From: Natronosalvus rutilus
GTDB lineage: Archaea > Halobacteriota > Halobacteria > Halobacteriales > Natrialbaceae
Direction: 5' to 3'
DNA: 64,000 nt
Assembly: GCF_024204665.1 (NCBI RefSeq)
Contig: NZ_CP100357.1
Coordinates: 1-64,000, forward strand
The notes below the pieces were generated by a model. That model saw only the letters and a list, made by a program, of their open reading frames with translations, was not told where the DNA came from and searched no databases. A program made the position numbers and the translations under genes. This document shows, one piece after another, positions 16,005-23,214 of the stretch; the stretch's first letter is position 1; every line of letters begins with the position of its first letter.

Positions 16005-16595
16005 TTATTCTTGGCTACTCAGGAGAGCCTCGGCACACTCGACGAGGTCGTCTTCAGTCGCCCACCGACAGAGACGCCCACCATCATCAAGCATCTCGAA
16101 GATTGCCGTCTGCATTCCGCTATACGGGTTGTTGGTATCGATGCCCGTGTCGATTGCGTCCGCATCCAACGAGTCATACTCGCGCTTGAACACGTGGGTC
16201 TTTGCGAAGTACTCCTCGAGGGCAGTGAAGTAGCCCTGTTCGACGAGGAAGCCGCCCTGAGCGTGTTCGGCGACGCCCACGATGACGTCCGTGTAATCGG
16301 CGAGCAGTCGGAACTTGAGGTAGGTATTCGTCCACTCGCTTCGGATATCGACCATCAGGAATGCGTATGCTCCAGGCTGCCTGTTGAGGCGATCTTTCAC
16401 TAATTGGAGACGGCGGATTTCCGGTCGCCCGTAGCTCCCGAGAACGAAGTACGAACGCTCTGCCGAAAAAATCGGCGTGAGTTCGGCGACGCTCTGTTTG
16501 AGCGATTCGTACTCCTTCGGAGTAAGTGAGGCTTCGTGGAGATACCTGTCAGCCTTCTTGGCGAGTTCATCAACAGTAACTGAGTCCTCACTCAT
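16005..16595 (-). CDS. Protein of unknown function, possible Rossmann-like fold
   Basis: This is a 196-residue soluble protein. An N-terminal helical part (VDELAKKADRYLHEASLTPK) precedes an alternating alpha/beta stretch: YFVLGSYGRP, then AYAFLMVDI, then DYTDVIVGVAEHAQGGFLVE, and QTAIFEMLDDGGRLCRW. The order of a Gly-rich first strand, a hydrophobic second strand and a conserved Gly-Gly-x-x-x-E resembles TIR-like or nucleoside deoxyribosyltransferase-like folds, but I see no certain catalytic motif. It is divergent from a winged-helix regulator at 16717 across 121 bp, so the two may share control. Confidence 0.6.
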   Translation of the reverse strand: MSEDSVTVDELAKKADRYLHEASLTPKEYESLKQSVAELTPIFSAERSYFVLGSYGRPEIRRLQLVKDRLNRQPGAYAFLMVDIRSEWTNTYLKFRLLADYTDVIVGVAEHAQGGFLVEQGYFTALEEYFAKTHVFKREYDSLDADAIDTGIDTNNPYSGMQTAIFEMLDDGGRLCRWATEDDLVECAEALLSSQE

Positions 16596-16716
16596 CTGGT
16601 CGGGCGTTCTCGTGTGCGCTGCTTTAATGTTGCGACCACATCAGCAACTGTATCGCCTTAGAACGATTCGCATTTGAGCGAAACGCTTTTGCACGCACCA
16701 CTCGAACAACGAGGTA

Positions 16717-17127
16717 ATGAGTACGTCCGATCACCCGCCAAGTGACCTGGAGTCCGTACGGAAGCGGCTCAACGTCGTCACCCAGGAGACGCGGTTCGCG
16801 CTCCTCCAGGACATTCTCGGGCATCCGTCGGAACTGCCGACGCTGAAGGAACTCGACTACGTCAACCCGAGCAAGAGCCAGACGACGATTCGTCAGCACC
16901 TCCAGCAGCTCGTCGATACTGGGATCGTCGAGGAAGTCCTCTTGTCGGAGGACCGTCGACAGAACGACCTCCCGTACAAGTTCTACGGGATCAGTGAGAG
17001 CGGTCGGCAGTTCCTCGAGGAGCACAAACTCCTCCGAGCGCAGGAGACACTCCGAGAGATCTACGATCGAGTGGAGAAGACCGACGACATCAAACGATAT
17101 GAGACTGCTCCACGACCCGAGCGCTAA
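16717..17127 (+). CDS. Winged-helix transcriptional regulator
   Basis: The 136-residue protein has a central winged helix: ETRFALLQDILGHPSELPTL (helix 1-2), SKSQTTIRQHLQQLVDTGIV (recognition helix) and a wing around LPYKFYGISESGRQFL. A C-terminal helix (ALRAQETLREIYDRV-like) may dimerise. This ArsR/PadR-like layout is common on haloarchaeal plasmids. It lies next to the plasmid block controlled by the long-spaced inverted repeats, so it is one candidate for their binding protein, though nothing shows this directly. Confidence 0.8.
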   Translation: MSTSDHPPSDLESVRKRLNVVTQETRFALLQDILGHPSELPTLKELDYVNPSKSQTTIRQHLQQLVDTGIVEEVLLSEDRRQNDLPYKFYGISESGRQFLEEHKLLRAQETLREIYDRVEKTDDIKRYETAPRPER

Positions 17128-17200
17128 CTGCTTCTGTCTTTCACTTCGCAGACGGGGCCCCTCCGAACACCTGGTCATCCGACTGGGGGTGCTAGTTCGT

Positions 17201-17524
17201 CTACTCGTCTGAATTCACTGGGGACTTGTACTTTGACTTGATGCGATCTCCATCCCGCCACTGCCAGTAGTAGTATCGGTTGTCGTTGATCTCTTTGATC
17301 GTGAGTGTCGCTTTCGAAGGGACGTCATCGGGAAGATTGTCGGGGTGCTCGTTGAGTTCGTCTTCCTCGTCTGCTTCGGCAAGGCGGGCCTCGCGCTCGC
17401 GATACTCGGCGAGTTCCTCGGCATAGCGGGCAACGCGCCGGAGTTGCTCGAGCGAGTAGTCGTCGAGTGTGTCGATGACGTCGGTGGAGAGGTCCGCTGG
17501 GGGCGTCGGTGGCTCGTAGGACAT
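17201..17524 (-). CDS. DUF6788-like plasmid protein
   Basis: In the 107-residue protein the first half is a helical, charged segment (LEQLRRVARYAEELAEYRER). The second half, KATLTIKEINDNRYYYWQWR followed by GDRIKSKYKSPV, is the short beta-rich domain typical of DUF6788, which resembles small DNA-binding domains of integrase-like proteins. The ATG lies 12 bp from an inverted repeat (17537-17577). A broken copy with the same operator is at 11411. The molecular role is unknown. Confidence 0.75.
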   Translation of the reverse strand: MSYEPPTPPADLSTDVIDTLDDYSLEQLRRVARYAEELAEYREREARLAEADEEDELNEHPDNLPDDVPSKATLTIKEINDNRYYYWQWRDGDRIKSKYKSPVNSDE

Positions 17525-17536
17525 AGCCGATCTGTG

Positions 17537-17577
17537 TTAACCAACACAGACACAAGGGGCATAGTTTTGTTGGTTAA
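17537..17577. promoter_or_regulatory. Long-spaced inverted repeat, copy 2
   Basis: TTAACCAACA (17537-17546) and TGTTGGTTAA (17568-17577) are separated by 21 nt. The element fills most of the 70-bp gap between the ArdC-like gene and the DUF6788-like gene, over the promoter position of the latter. Confidence 0.65.
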
Positions 17578-17594
17578 TTCCGGGGACGGTGTCT

Positions 17595-18524
17595 TCAGTC
17601 CTCGGCGATCGTCTCGATAATCTCCTGAGCGGTCGAACTAATCCGCCCGAGTCGATCCTGGATCGCCTCAGGATCGTGGCCGTGCCACGCAGCGAGGTAG
17701 AACGCCGACCCGCTCGTATCCAGTCCGAAAAACCGACCAACGATGTACGCGACGGCTTCCGCTTCGAATTCGCGCTTTGACCGTTCGGCCTCGTCGTCGA
17801 CATCGAAATGGAGCAACGCGTGAGCGAACTCGTGAACCAGCGTAACCGCGAGGTCGGCTTGTTTCGTCCGTGCTTTCGCCTCCACGATCGGCGTGAAATC
17901 GTGGATATCCCGCTGTTTGCAGACGCCCTTCGCGTCGCCGTGCGCCCACTCATCAGCGCCGACGATGCGAACTGTCACGCCGAGTTCGTCTGCTGCCCCT
18001 CTGAGTACACTGACGAGGTCCTCGGCGTCGCCCATTGCTTCTGTCTCTAACTCGGGAAGCGGTTCTCCCTCGGTCTGCGAGACGTCGAAGACAGCGGCCG
18101 GCTTGAATCCCACGAGCCCTTTCGACCACTCCTCGGGTGGCGTTTCGTCGTATTCACAGTCGCTGTCCACGTGGTAGCTGGGTGAGTTCTCGCACTCCGG
18201 GCATTGCTTCGTAATAATTGGCGCCCAGATCCAGATGGCCTGTTCGCCCTCCTGAACGTGCCGGTCGAACTCGTTCCGCCAGGTGTTGAAGCCGGCGACC
18301 TTCGTCGCCTCGGGACACTGGAGGTTGATGAGCAACGTGTTGCGATGCGAGTAGTCGTGGAACCGACTTTGGACGTCGAGCCACTCTTGGAACTCATCAC
18401 TGGCGTGTGCCGCATCAACGTCGTCGACGAGTTCGTCGATCCACTGTTCGATCGTACTGTGCATCTCATCTTTTCGCGTGTCGGTCTCCTCGAAGGAGGC
18501 CGACGAATCACTGGTCGTAGCCAT
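17595..18524 (-). CDS. ArdC-like protein with ImmA/IrrE metallopeptidase motif
   Basis: This 309-residue protein has an N-terminal ArdC-type ssDNA-binding-like domain (residues 20-120; FHDYSHRNTLLINLQ and ATKVAGFNTWRNEF are characteristic) interrupted by a CPEC zinc-type loop. A metallopeptidase-like domain contains the HEFAHALLH motif near residue 231 and the downstream acid in EFEAEAVAYIVG. ArdC proteins are carried by plasmids and protect incoming DNA or bind ssDNA during transfer; ImmA/IrrE-type peptidases cleave regulators. Gene order places it in a minus-strand block with the next two genes. Confidence 0.8.
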   Translation of the reverse strand: MATTSDSSASFEETDTRKDEMHSTIEQWIDELVDDVDAAHASDEFQEWLDVQSRFHDYSHRNTLLINLQCPEATKVAGFNTWRNEFDRHVQEGEQAIWIWAPIITKQCPECENSPSYHVDSDCEYDETPPEEWSKGLVGFKPAAVFDVSQTEGEPLPELETEAMGDAEDLVSVLRGAADELGVTVRIVGADEWAHGDAKGVCKQRDIHDFTPIVEAKARTKQADLAVTLVHEFAHALLHFDVDDEAERSKREFEAEAVAYIVGRFFGLDTSGSAFYLAAWHGHDPEAIQDRLGRISSTAQEIIETIAED

Positions 18525-18612
18525 AATTGTCGAGAATTCATGTTACTGCGATCGCTTCAATTCAGCCCGCGCTGCACCCCTCACGGCGCACAAAAACAAC
18601 TCGCGTCAGCGT

Positions 18613-18960
18613 TCACCGGAGTTCGTATTTCTCATCAGTGAAGCCGACTGTAACGAGATACTCGAGGAACTCGTCGAACCGCTCGACGTCACTGGGCCTG
18701 TCGGTTGCGAGGTGGCGTACCCACTCGATGGCCCACCGGAACGCGGGGTCGGTTCCACCCTTTCCATGGATATACCACCAGCGGGCTGCCTTCAGGACGA
18801 CGAGCGGGTTCGTCGGTGGCTGTTCACTCGCGAGTGCCCGGGTGAGCGATGTGATCTTCTCGGGCACTTCGGCGGGATCCACCTCTCCTGATTGGGTGTT
18901 CGCTACGTCGACTGGAATCGCATCAATCGAGCTGTCGGTCGGACGCTGTTGTTGACTCAC
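18613..18960 (-). CDS. Plasmid protein of unknown function (115 aa)
   Basis: This soluble protein has a disordered first 30 residues and a helical core (PEKITSLTRALASEQPPTNP, then VVLKAARWWYIHGKGG, then AFRWAIEWVRHLATDRPSDV). No known motif is seen. It lies between the ArdC-like and DUF6610-like genes on the same strand, so it is probably part of one transcription unit. Confidence 0.6.
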   Translation of the reverse strand: MSQQQRPTDSSIDAIPVDVANTQSGEVDPAEVPEKITSLTRALASEQPPTNPLVVLKAARWWYIHGKGGTDPAFRWAIEWVRHLATDRPSDVERFDEFLEYLVTVGFTDEKYELR

Positions 18961-19034
18961 GGAAAATCACCTTCTCGGAGGTCTCTCTGGATCGAGCCCT
19001 CGCCCTCTCTAGGGCGCGAAAAACACTCGTAGCG

Positions 19035-20042
19035 TCACGCGGGCGGGAAGTAGACACTCTGATCGCCGGCGATTTCCTCGAGGTGGTTTCGATGGCGGTG
19101 CAAGAAGTAGCACTCGTAGCTGCAGTAGCCACAGAGATCGCCAGTATCGTATTCGGCGACGAAGGGACCGCGGCGAGTCGTCCAGACGTTCGCTCCACAT
19201 TCGGTACAGGCAGCATCGTCGAGATCGGTCGGTGACGGGCCCTTATACTCGATTTCGAAGGTGTTGGCATGTGGTGGCGAGTCGGGCCAGACGCCCTGAG
19301 ACTGCCAGAACATTTTGAGACGAGCGAGCCCATGCCGGACTGTCTCCCGGACCGTAACGTGGTCCGCGTCGCGACCGCTGTCGTCCCAGCCGTCGGCTGT
19401 CCAGAACTCACCGAACTGCGCGCCGCGATGCAGCCCATTCCAGTCGAGGCCGACGATGTCGGCCGGCGGCTCCCCTGTCAGCGTTGGCTGAGTGAGCTGC
19501 TCCACGACCTCGAGTTGCTTGGGTGGGCTCCCACCGAGGATGTGGACGCGACGGCCTCGCCAGTCAACGGGATCAGAGAACTCGTGGGCAAGTGTGTCCG
19601 CATAGCCTCGCGAGTAGCCGAGTACAATATCGTCGGGAATTGCCTCAATGGCGGCTTGGCATTTCGGGACAATGATGAACTCCGTCTCGGGCAGACTCTC
19701 CTGGAGCTCTCGAATCGTGTCGACGTACACCTGTGCTTCCGTAGCGTCGTAGGCGTCACCGATGACACCCACGTCGGGCTCGTACTCGAGTGCCCGATCG
19801 ACGTATCGGTCGAGGTCGGGATTCCGAAAATCGTTATCGAGCATTCCGACTGGACACTCGAGAGTATCGAATTGCGACTGCTGGTACGTACAATCCTCCC
19901 GAAACCCAGGCAGGAAGCCAAGCGTCAAAGCATCGATTGCAAACGGAACCCGATGGAGGAACGCCACGTACGCCGCCTGTCGGGCGTCAGTGTGTGTTTC
20001 AGTGGGGCTATTGCTAACTGGATTTGTGCTGTCGTGAATGGC
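19035..20042 (-). CDS. DUF6610-like protein, TGT/DpdA-like barrel suspected
   Basis: In this 335-residue protein the N-terminal part has HRVPFAIDALTLGFLPGF and VGMLDNDFRNPD. The middle reads as repeated beta-alpha units: DVGVIGDAYDATEAQVYVDT, TEFIIVPKCQAAI, IVLGYSRGYADTLAHEF, RRVHILGGSPPKQLEVVEQL and DIVGLDWNGLHRGAQFG. This order resembles tRNA-guanine transglycosylase-like barrels, including the DpdA enzymes that place 7-deazaguanine bases in DNA; the relation is inferred. A C-terminal Cys cluster (CTECGANVW and CGYCSYECYFLHRHR) should bind zinc. The ATG at 20042 fits the family; an upstream ATG at 20108 falls inside the inverted repeat. Confidence 0.65.
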   Translation of the reverse strand, partial: AIHDSTNPVSNSPTETHTDARQAAYVAFLHRVPFAIDALTLGFLPGFREDCTYQQSQFDTLECPVGMLDNDFRNPDLDRYVDRALEYEPDVGVIGDAYDATEAQVYVDTIRELQESLPETEFIIVPKCQAAIEAIPDDIVLGYSRGYADTLAHEFSDPVDWRGRRVHILGGSPPKQLEVVEQLTQPTLTGEPPADIVGLDWNGLHRGAQFGEFWTADGWDDSGRDADHVTVRETVRHGLARLKMFWQSQGVWPDSPPHANTFEIEYKGPSPTDLDDAACTECGANVWTTRRGPFVAEYDTGDLCGYCSYECYFLHRHRNHLEEIAGDQSVYFPPA

Positions 20043-20107
20043 CATGAGGTGTCTCCTGCGGGACTCAGTCGCCCCGCAGTGCTCCACAGGGCACGACAGA
20101 CCCACCA

Positions 20108-20148
20108 TTAACCAACAATAGTGGGGAAGGAGGGCGGTTGTTGGTTAA
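20108..20148. promoter_or_regulatory. Long-spaced inverted repeat, copy 3
   Basis: TTAACCAACA (20108-20117) and TGTTGGTTAA (20139-20148) have a 21-nt spacer. It lies 66 bp upstream of the DUF6610-like start and overlaps the stop codon of the broken gene at 20145-20440. Confidence 0.65.
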
Positions 20149-20440
20149 CCGTCGAACAGGCACTGCATCGCTGCCTCGTCACCTGTAAGCGTCTGCTGGT
20201 CGGCGTCCGTATCCGCAAAGAGCGTGGACTGATCTCCCTCGGATGCTTGCTCTACTTCCGGCCGGTCATCGACGCCGAACTCACTGGCTTCGGGGCGATC
20301 GAGTCGTGAATCCCAATCGCGGTGATCGACGTCTGCGCCGAAGTCCTCGAGCGAGGTTTCGACGCTCGTCTCGGTTACTTCGAGTTGGCCATCGTCTCCG
20401 AACGCGGTCTATCGCTGAATTTTGACCTCGGGTCGGTCGC
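20145..20440 (-). pseudogene. Small acidic plasmid gene with an amber stop
   Basis: From the ATG at 20440 the frame reads MSDRPEVKIQR, then TAG, then continues without further stops for 85 codons (TAFGDDGQLEVTETSVETSL, then EDFGADVDHRDWDS) to TAA at 20145-20147, ending DEAAMQCLFDG. The coherent acidic sequence on both sides of the TAG shows one gene interrupted by a single nonsense codon. No good restart codon follows the stop. It lies between the gene at 20499 and the DUF6610-like gene on the same strand. Confidence 0.65.
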
Positions 20441-20498
20441 TCATCTATTTCGAGCCTCCACCCATGACGGCGCCGACAAACAGCCCGCGAGCATCCCT

Positions 20499-20720
20499 TC
20501 AGGTATCTTCTGAGCGGATCTGGTTAGCTCGATTTTCGAGTTGACGGAGAATCTGGACGCGCTGCTGGTTTGCGTTCTCGTAGGCGACGCATGCCCGCAG
20601 CGTCTTCATGTCGTGAATCGTCGCGATACAAGCGTTGATAAGTCGGGTGTTTGTCGGTTCGAGACGCTGCTCTGGTGTGAGACCACTTGAGTCGGTAGGT
20701 AAATCTGACGAGTTAGCCAC
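20499..20720 (-). CDS. Small helical plasmid protein (73 aa)
   Basis: The product is mainly helical, with GLTPEQRLEPTNTRLINA and then YENANQQRVQILRQLENRA. No motif is recognised. It is the first gene of the minus-strand plasmid block that runs down to 17201. Expression may depend on a promoter between 20721 and 20760, where only weak A/T runs are seen. Confidence 0.55.
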   Translation of the reverse strand: MANSSDLPTDSSGLTPEQRLEPTNTRLINACIATIHDMKTLRACVAYENANQQRVQILRQLENRANQIRSEDT

Positions 20721-20832
20721 TTGTGTTCGCCTCCGCTCTCTGGAGGCGTCGATAAACAGCGGCCAGGTTACTTCCTGTGCGGTTTGATTTCAGTGACGGC
20801 TACTATAGACAGCGTCGAGGCTTCACCTGTTT

Positions 20833-21081
20833 TCACTCGATTCTAACAACCGGCTCTTCCTTAAACTCTACAATAATCGTGTAATCTGCGTATGGGAATT
20901 CTACTCGACCAACTCGGGTAGTCCCACCATGGGTTGGAGAAAATATCGACTCCAGTGCGTCAGGTTCGACGGCGTCATAGAGTGGAGGAAGCTCTAGCGG
21001 GTCCCTATCCTCAAGAGCTGCTACTTCGTCTATGATCTGTTCGTGTATCTCATTGCTCTCGTTCGTAAGAGACTGAGTCAT
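20833..21081 (-). CDS. HalOD1 output-domain protein
   Basis: The 82-residue product contains EQIIDEVAALEDRDPLELPP, LYDAVEPDALESIF and a final beta section VEFPYADYTIIVEFKEEPVV, the three blocks of HalOD1. The ATG at 21081 is preferred to one at 21099. Like the gene at 3466 it lacks a receiver or sensor domain and probably acts as a small accessory in gene regulation. Confidence 0.8.
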   Translation of the reverse strand: MTQSLTNESNEIHEQIIDEVAALEDRDPLELPPLYDAVEPDALESIFSPTHGGTTRVGRVEFPYADYTIIVEFKEEPVVRIE

Positions 21082-21348
21082 TGATATTCTATGACACACT
21101 CTCTTGGTAATACTTTTCGATCATATTGTTACCAGTGGTAATTGGCCTTGGAGTAAATCCACTTTGGGTGGTATTGGAACGAGATCTGTTGGAAGTGATG
21201 CGCTATCTCGATTTGTTCAGCTGTTGCTATTTCCCCCGATGGACGATAGTCTCATAATATGCTGACGGTTCTGTCGATCGTTCAGTCACAATGGACTCCA
21301 GGGCTGTGACTTCGTGAAGTACACGAACTACTACGAGGTCTCCGTCAG

Positions 21349-21621
21349 CTAATCGACGTACTGCGATTCCCACGCTCGTCTCTCCTCAATTGCTTGCTCT
21401 CCGGATTCCGTGATCGCGTAGTAATTCGTCCTTCGGTCTAGCTGCCCCTTTTCGACTAACTCTTTGTTGACTATCGTATCGAGGTTGGGATACAGCCGCC
21501 CATGGTTGATGTCGGCGCTGTAGTACTGCTCCACCTCTTCTTTGACAGTTCGGCCAGACGGTTGATCGGCACTGGCAATGACGTATAGGAGGTCTCGTTG
21601 GAATCCTGTGAGGTCGTCCAT
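21349..21621 (-). CDS. PadR-family transcriptional regulator
   Basis: This 90-residue winged helix starts DLTGFQRDLLYVIASADQPS, with the recognition part VKEEVEQYYSADINHGRLYP and the wing RRTNYYAITESGEQAIEERR. It is a close paralogue of the gene at 59365-59646. These small PadR proteins are abundant in haloarchaea and usually repress an adjacent gene or themselves. No linked target is evident. Confidence 0.85.
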   Translation of the reverse strand: MDDLTGFQRDLLYVIASADQPSGRTVKEEVEQYYSADINHGRLYPNLDTIVNKELVEKGQLDRRTNYYAITESGEQAIEERRAWESQYVD

Positions 21622-21855
21622 CTCATAGGACAGTCCAATACAGGATATGTTTGTTATACCCGTCGTATGGGTTGTTAGGGAAACTGGGCGCTCTTCTCAA
21701 TAAGTGTTGGATGGGCTTAATCGTACATCTTACCGAGAGACATACCGAAACCCCCGAGTCACCGACCTACACGCCACGGCCTCCTCTAAGGGCTCAAGTA
21801 TGGCTACTCTGGGAACGAGAAAGCAGCGTCAATCGACATTCAGAACGAACATGCG
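21622..21855. repeat. Intergenic with a copy of the 9034 repeat
   Basis: Bases 21739-21800 resemble 9039-9100 (CCGAGTCACCG... then GGGCTCAAGT). No gene is visible. Confidence 0.4.
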
Positions 21856-23037
21856 CTAACATATCTGTCGATAATACGGCGATTCGGCAAAGTCATCGCT
21901 GAGTTGCGATGCGACAGCCGGATGCAGAGCTTCATTCTTCGGGAGATCCCGTTCATGTTCGACTATTCCGAGCCATCCCTGCTTCGAGTGCTTCGGGTCA
22001 TTCGGTGCATGTGAACCGTTAATTGGGCCGACAACGTTGTGAAGCAGTTCGTGTGTAATCGTTCGTACTCGGGAGCCGTATTCGGTAGACGAGTAGCGTG
22101 TGTTCTCATGATCGACATACGTCGCTAGTCCCGGCCCATCGCCCCACCCTCCGACATTGACCGACTCGCGGTTTTCAATCTCACCTAAGATGACGAGGTG
22201 ATAGACGCTACAGCCGTTGTCGATATACTCATCATAGGTGTCGGCTAACTCACTCGAGTGGGACACGTTCTCGGGATATTGTCTCGAGAACTCATGTTGG
22301 GCGCGGCGTTCCTCGACGATGTGGAGATTGATTCCCGATTCGCCGTTAGGGTTCGAGACGTTCATCGATCCCCAAATACTCCGCAGTTGGCGTTTCTCGG
22401 TGTCTGTGAGTCTTTCTGAATCGTTACTATAGAAGAAAACGACGTAGAGGTCCTTCTGAGTAGGGTCGGCGTTTGAGAGTATTGCGCCGTCGAACACTTT
22501 CTCATTCTCCGCATCGTCCGGAATTCGGTCGCCGTCCGAATCAATACTAGGGCCAGACACGCCCGTTTTATCGTTGCCAGTCATCGTCTCGAGGTCACCA
22601 TTCTCATCGAGGGTGACCGTCCCCCCGTTCGGTGTGGGTATGCCTGGCCCCACTACCGTCATGAGTGCGAAAAAAGCGATCATGCATATCGCGAGATTCT
22701 CCAGCGTAGCGGTCCGCCGCAACTGCCGCGCCGGGACTGATTGTGTGAGCCATCGAATACCGAGCCATCCGGGACGCCAACCACAGCGCCGACAGCGCGG
22801 TATCCATTCGTCGCGAGAGCGCCGCACAGTATGCCCGCAGTTCACGCAGGGCATCTCCTTTCGCCCTGGTCGGCCGATTGAGTACCACGTCAGGTCTACC
22901 GTCGTTATTGTCCATCTGACGATAAAATATGTAGGGACCCCCATGAGCCCTGCTCCCATCCACCCACGTCGGGTAAAATTCAAATAGCCGACTCCAGCGG
23001 CAACAACGAGCGCTGGGAGTATGTGTCGCCAGTTCAT
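21856..23037 (-). CDS. Membrane-anchored zinc metallopeptidase-like protein
   Basis: In this 393-residue protein the N-terminal hydrophobic segments (about residues 6-20 and 28-45) and a further helix near 113-131 (LAICMIAFFALMTVVGPGI) anchor it, with a four-Cys zinc ribbon between them (CVNCGHTV and CRRCGWRP). After the last helix comes an acidic Ca-binding-type loop, DSDGDRIPDDAE, then a domain with the zinc-protease motif ITHELLHNVVG near residue 330 and a downstream His in NGSHAPNDPKH. The topology suggests the catalytic part faces outside. The substrate is unknown; maturation or killing functions are possible but unsupported. No partner gene is adjacent. Confidence 0.65.
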   Translation of the reverse strand: MNWRHILPALVVAAGVGYLNFTRRGWMGAGLMGVPTYFIVRWTITTVDLTWYSIGRPGRKEMPCVNCGHTVRRSRDEWIPRCRRCGWRPGWLGIRWLTQSVPARQLRRTATLENLAICMIAFFALMTVVGPGIPTPNGGTVTLDENGDLETMTGNDKTGVSGPSIDSDGDRIPDDAENEKVFDGAILSNADPTQKDLYVVFFYSNDSERLTDTEKRQLRSIWGSMNVSNPNGESGINLHIVEERRAQHEFSRQYPENVSHSSELADTYDEYIDNGCSVYHLVILGEIENRESVNVGGWGDGPGLATYVDHENTRYSSTEYGSRVRTITHELLHNVVGPINGSHAPNDPKHSKQGWLGIVEHERDLPKNEALHPAVASQLSDDFAESPYYRQIC

Positions 23038-23214
23038 TGTGTCTGTCGTAACGTACCACTTACAAGAGATTACTGGATGTCAGGAAGCGTGAATCCCCTC
23101 CTCAATGAGCCAGCGCTGGTTTCCGAGGACGTCTATCTAACAGCTTTACCACTCAGTATAGTATCTAAATAATGGCCCCCACTTTTGTTATATCACTCTG
23201 TCAATCCGAATGCT

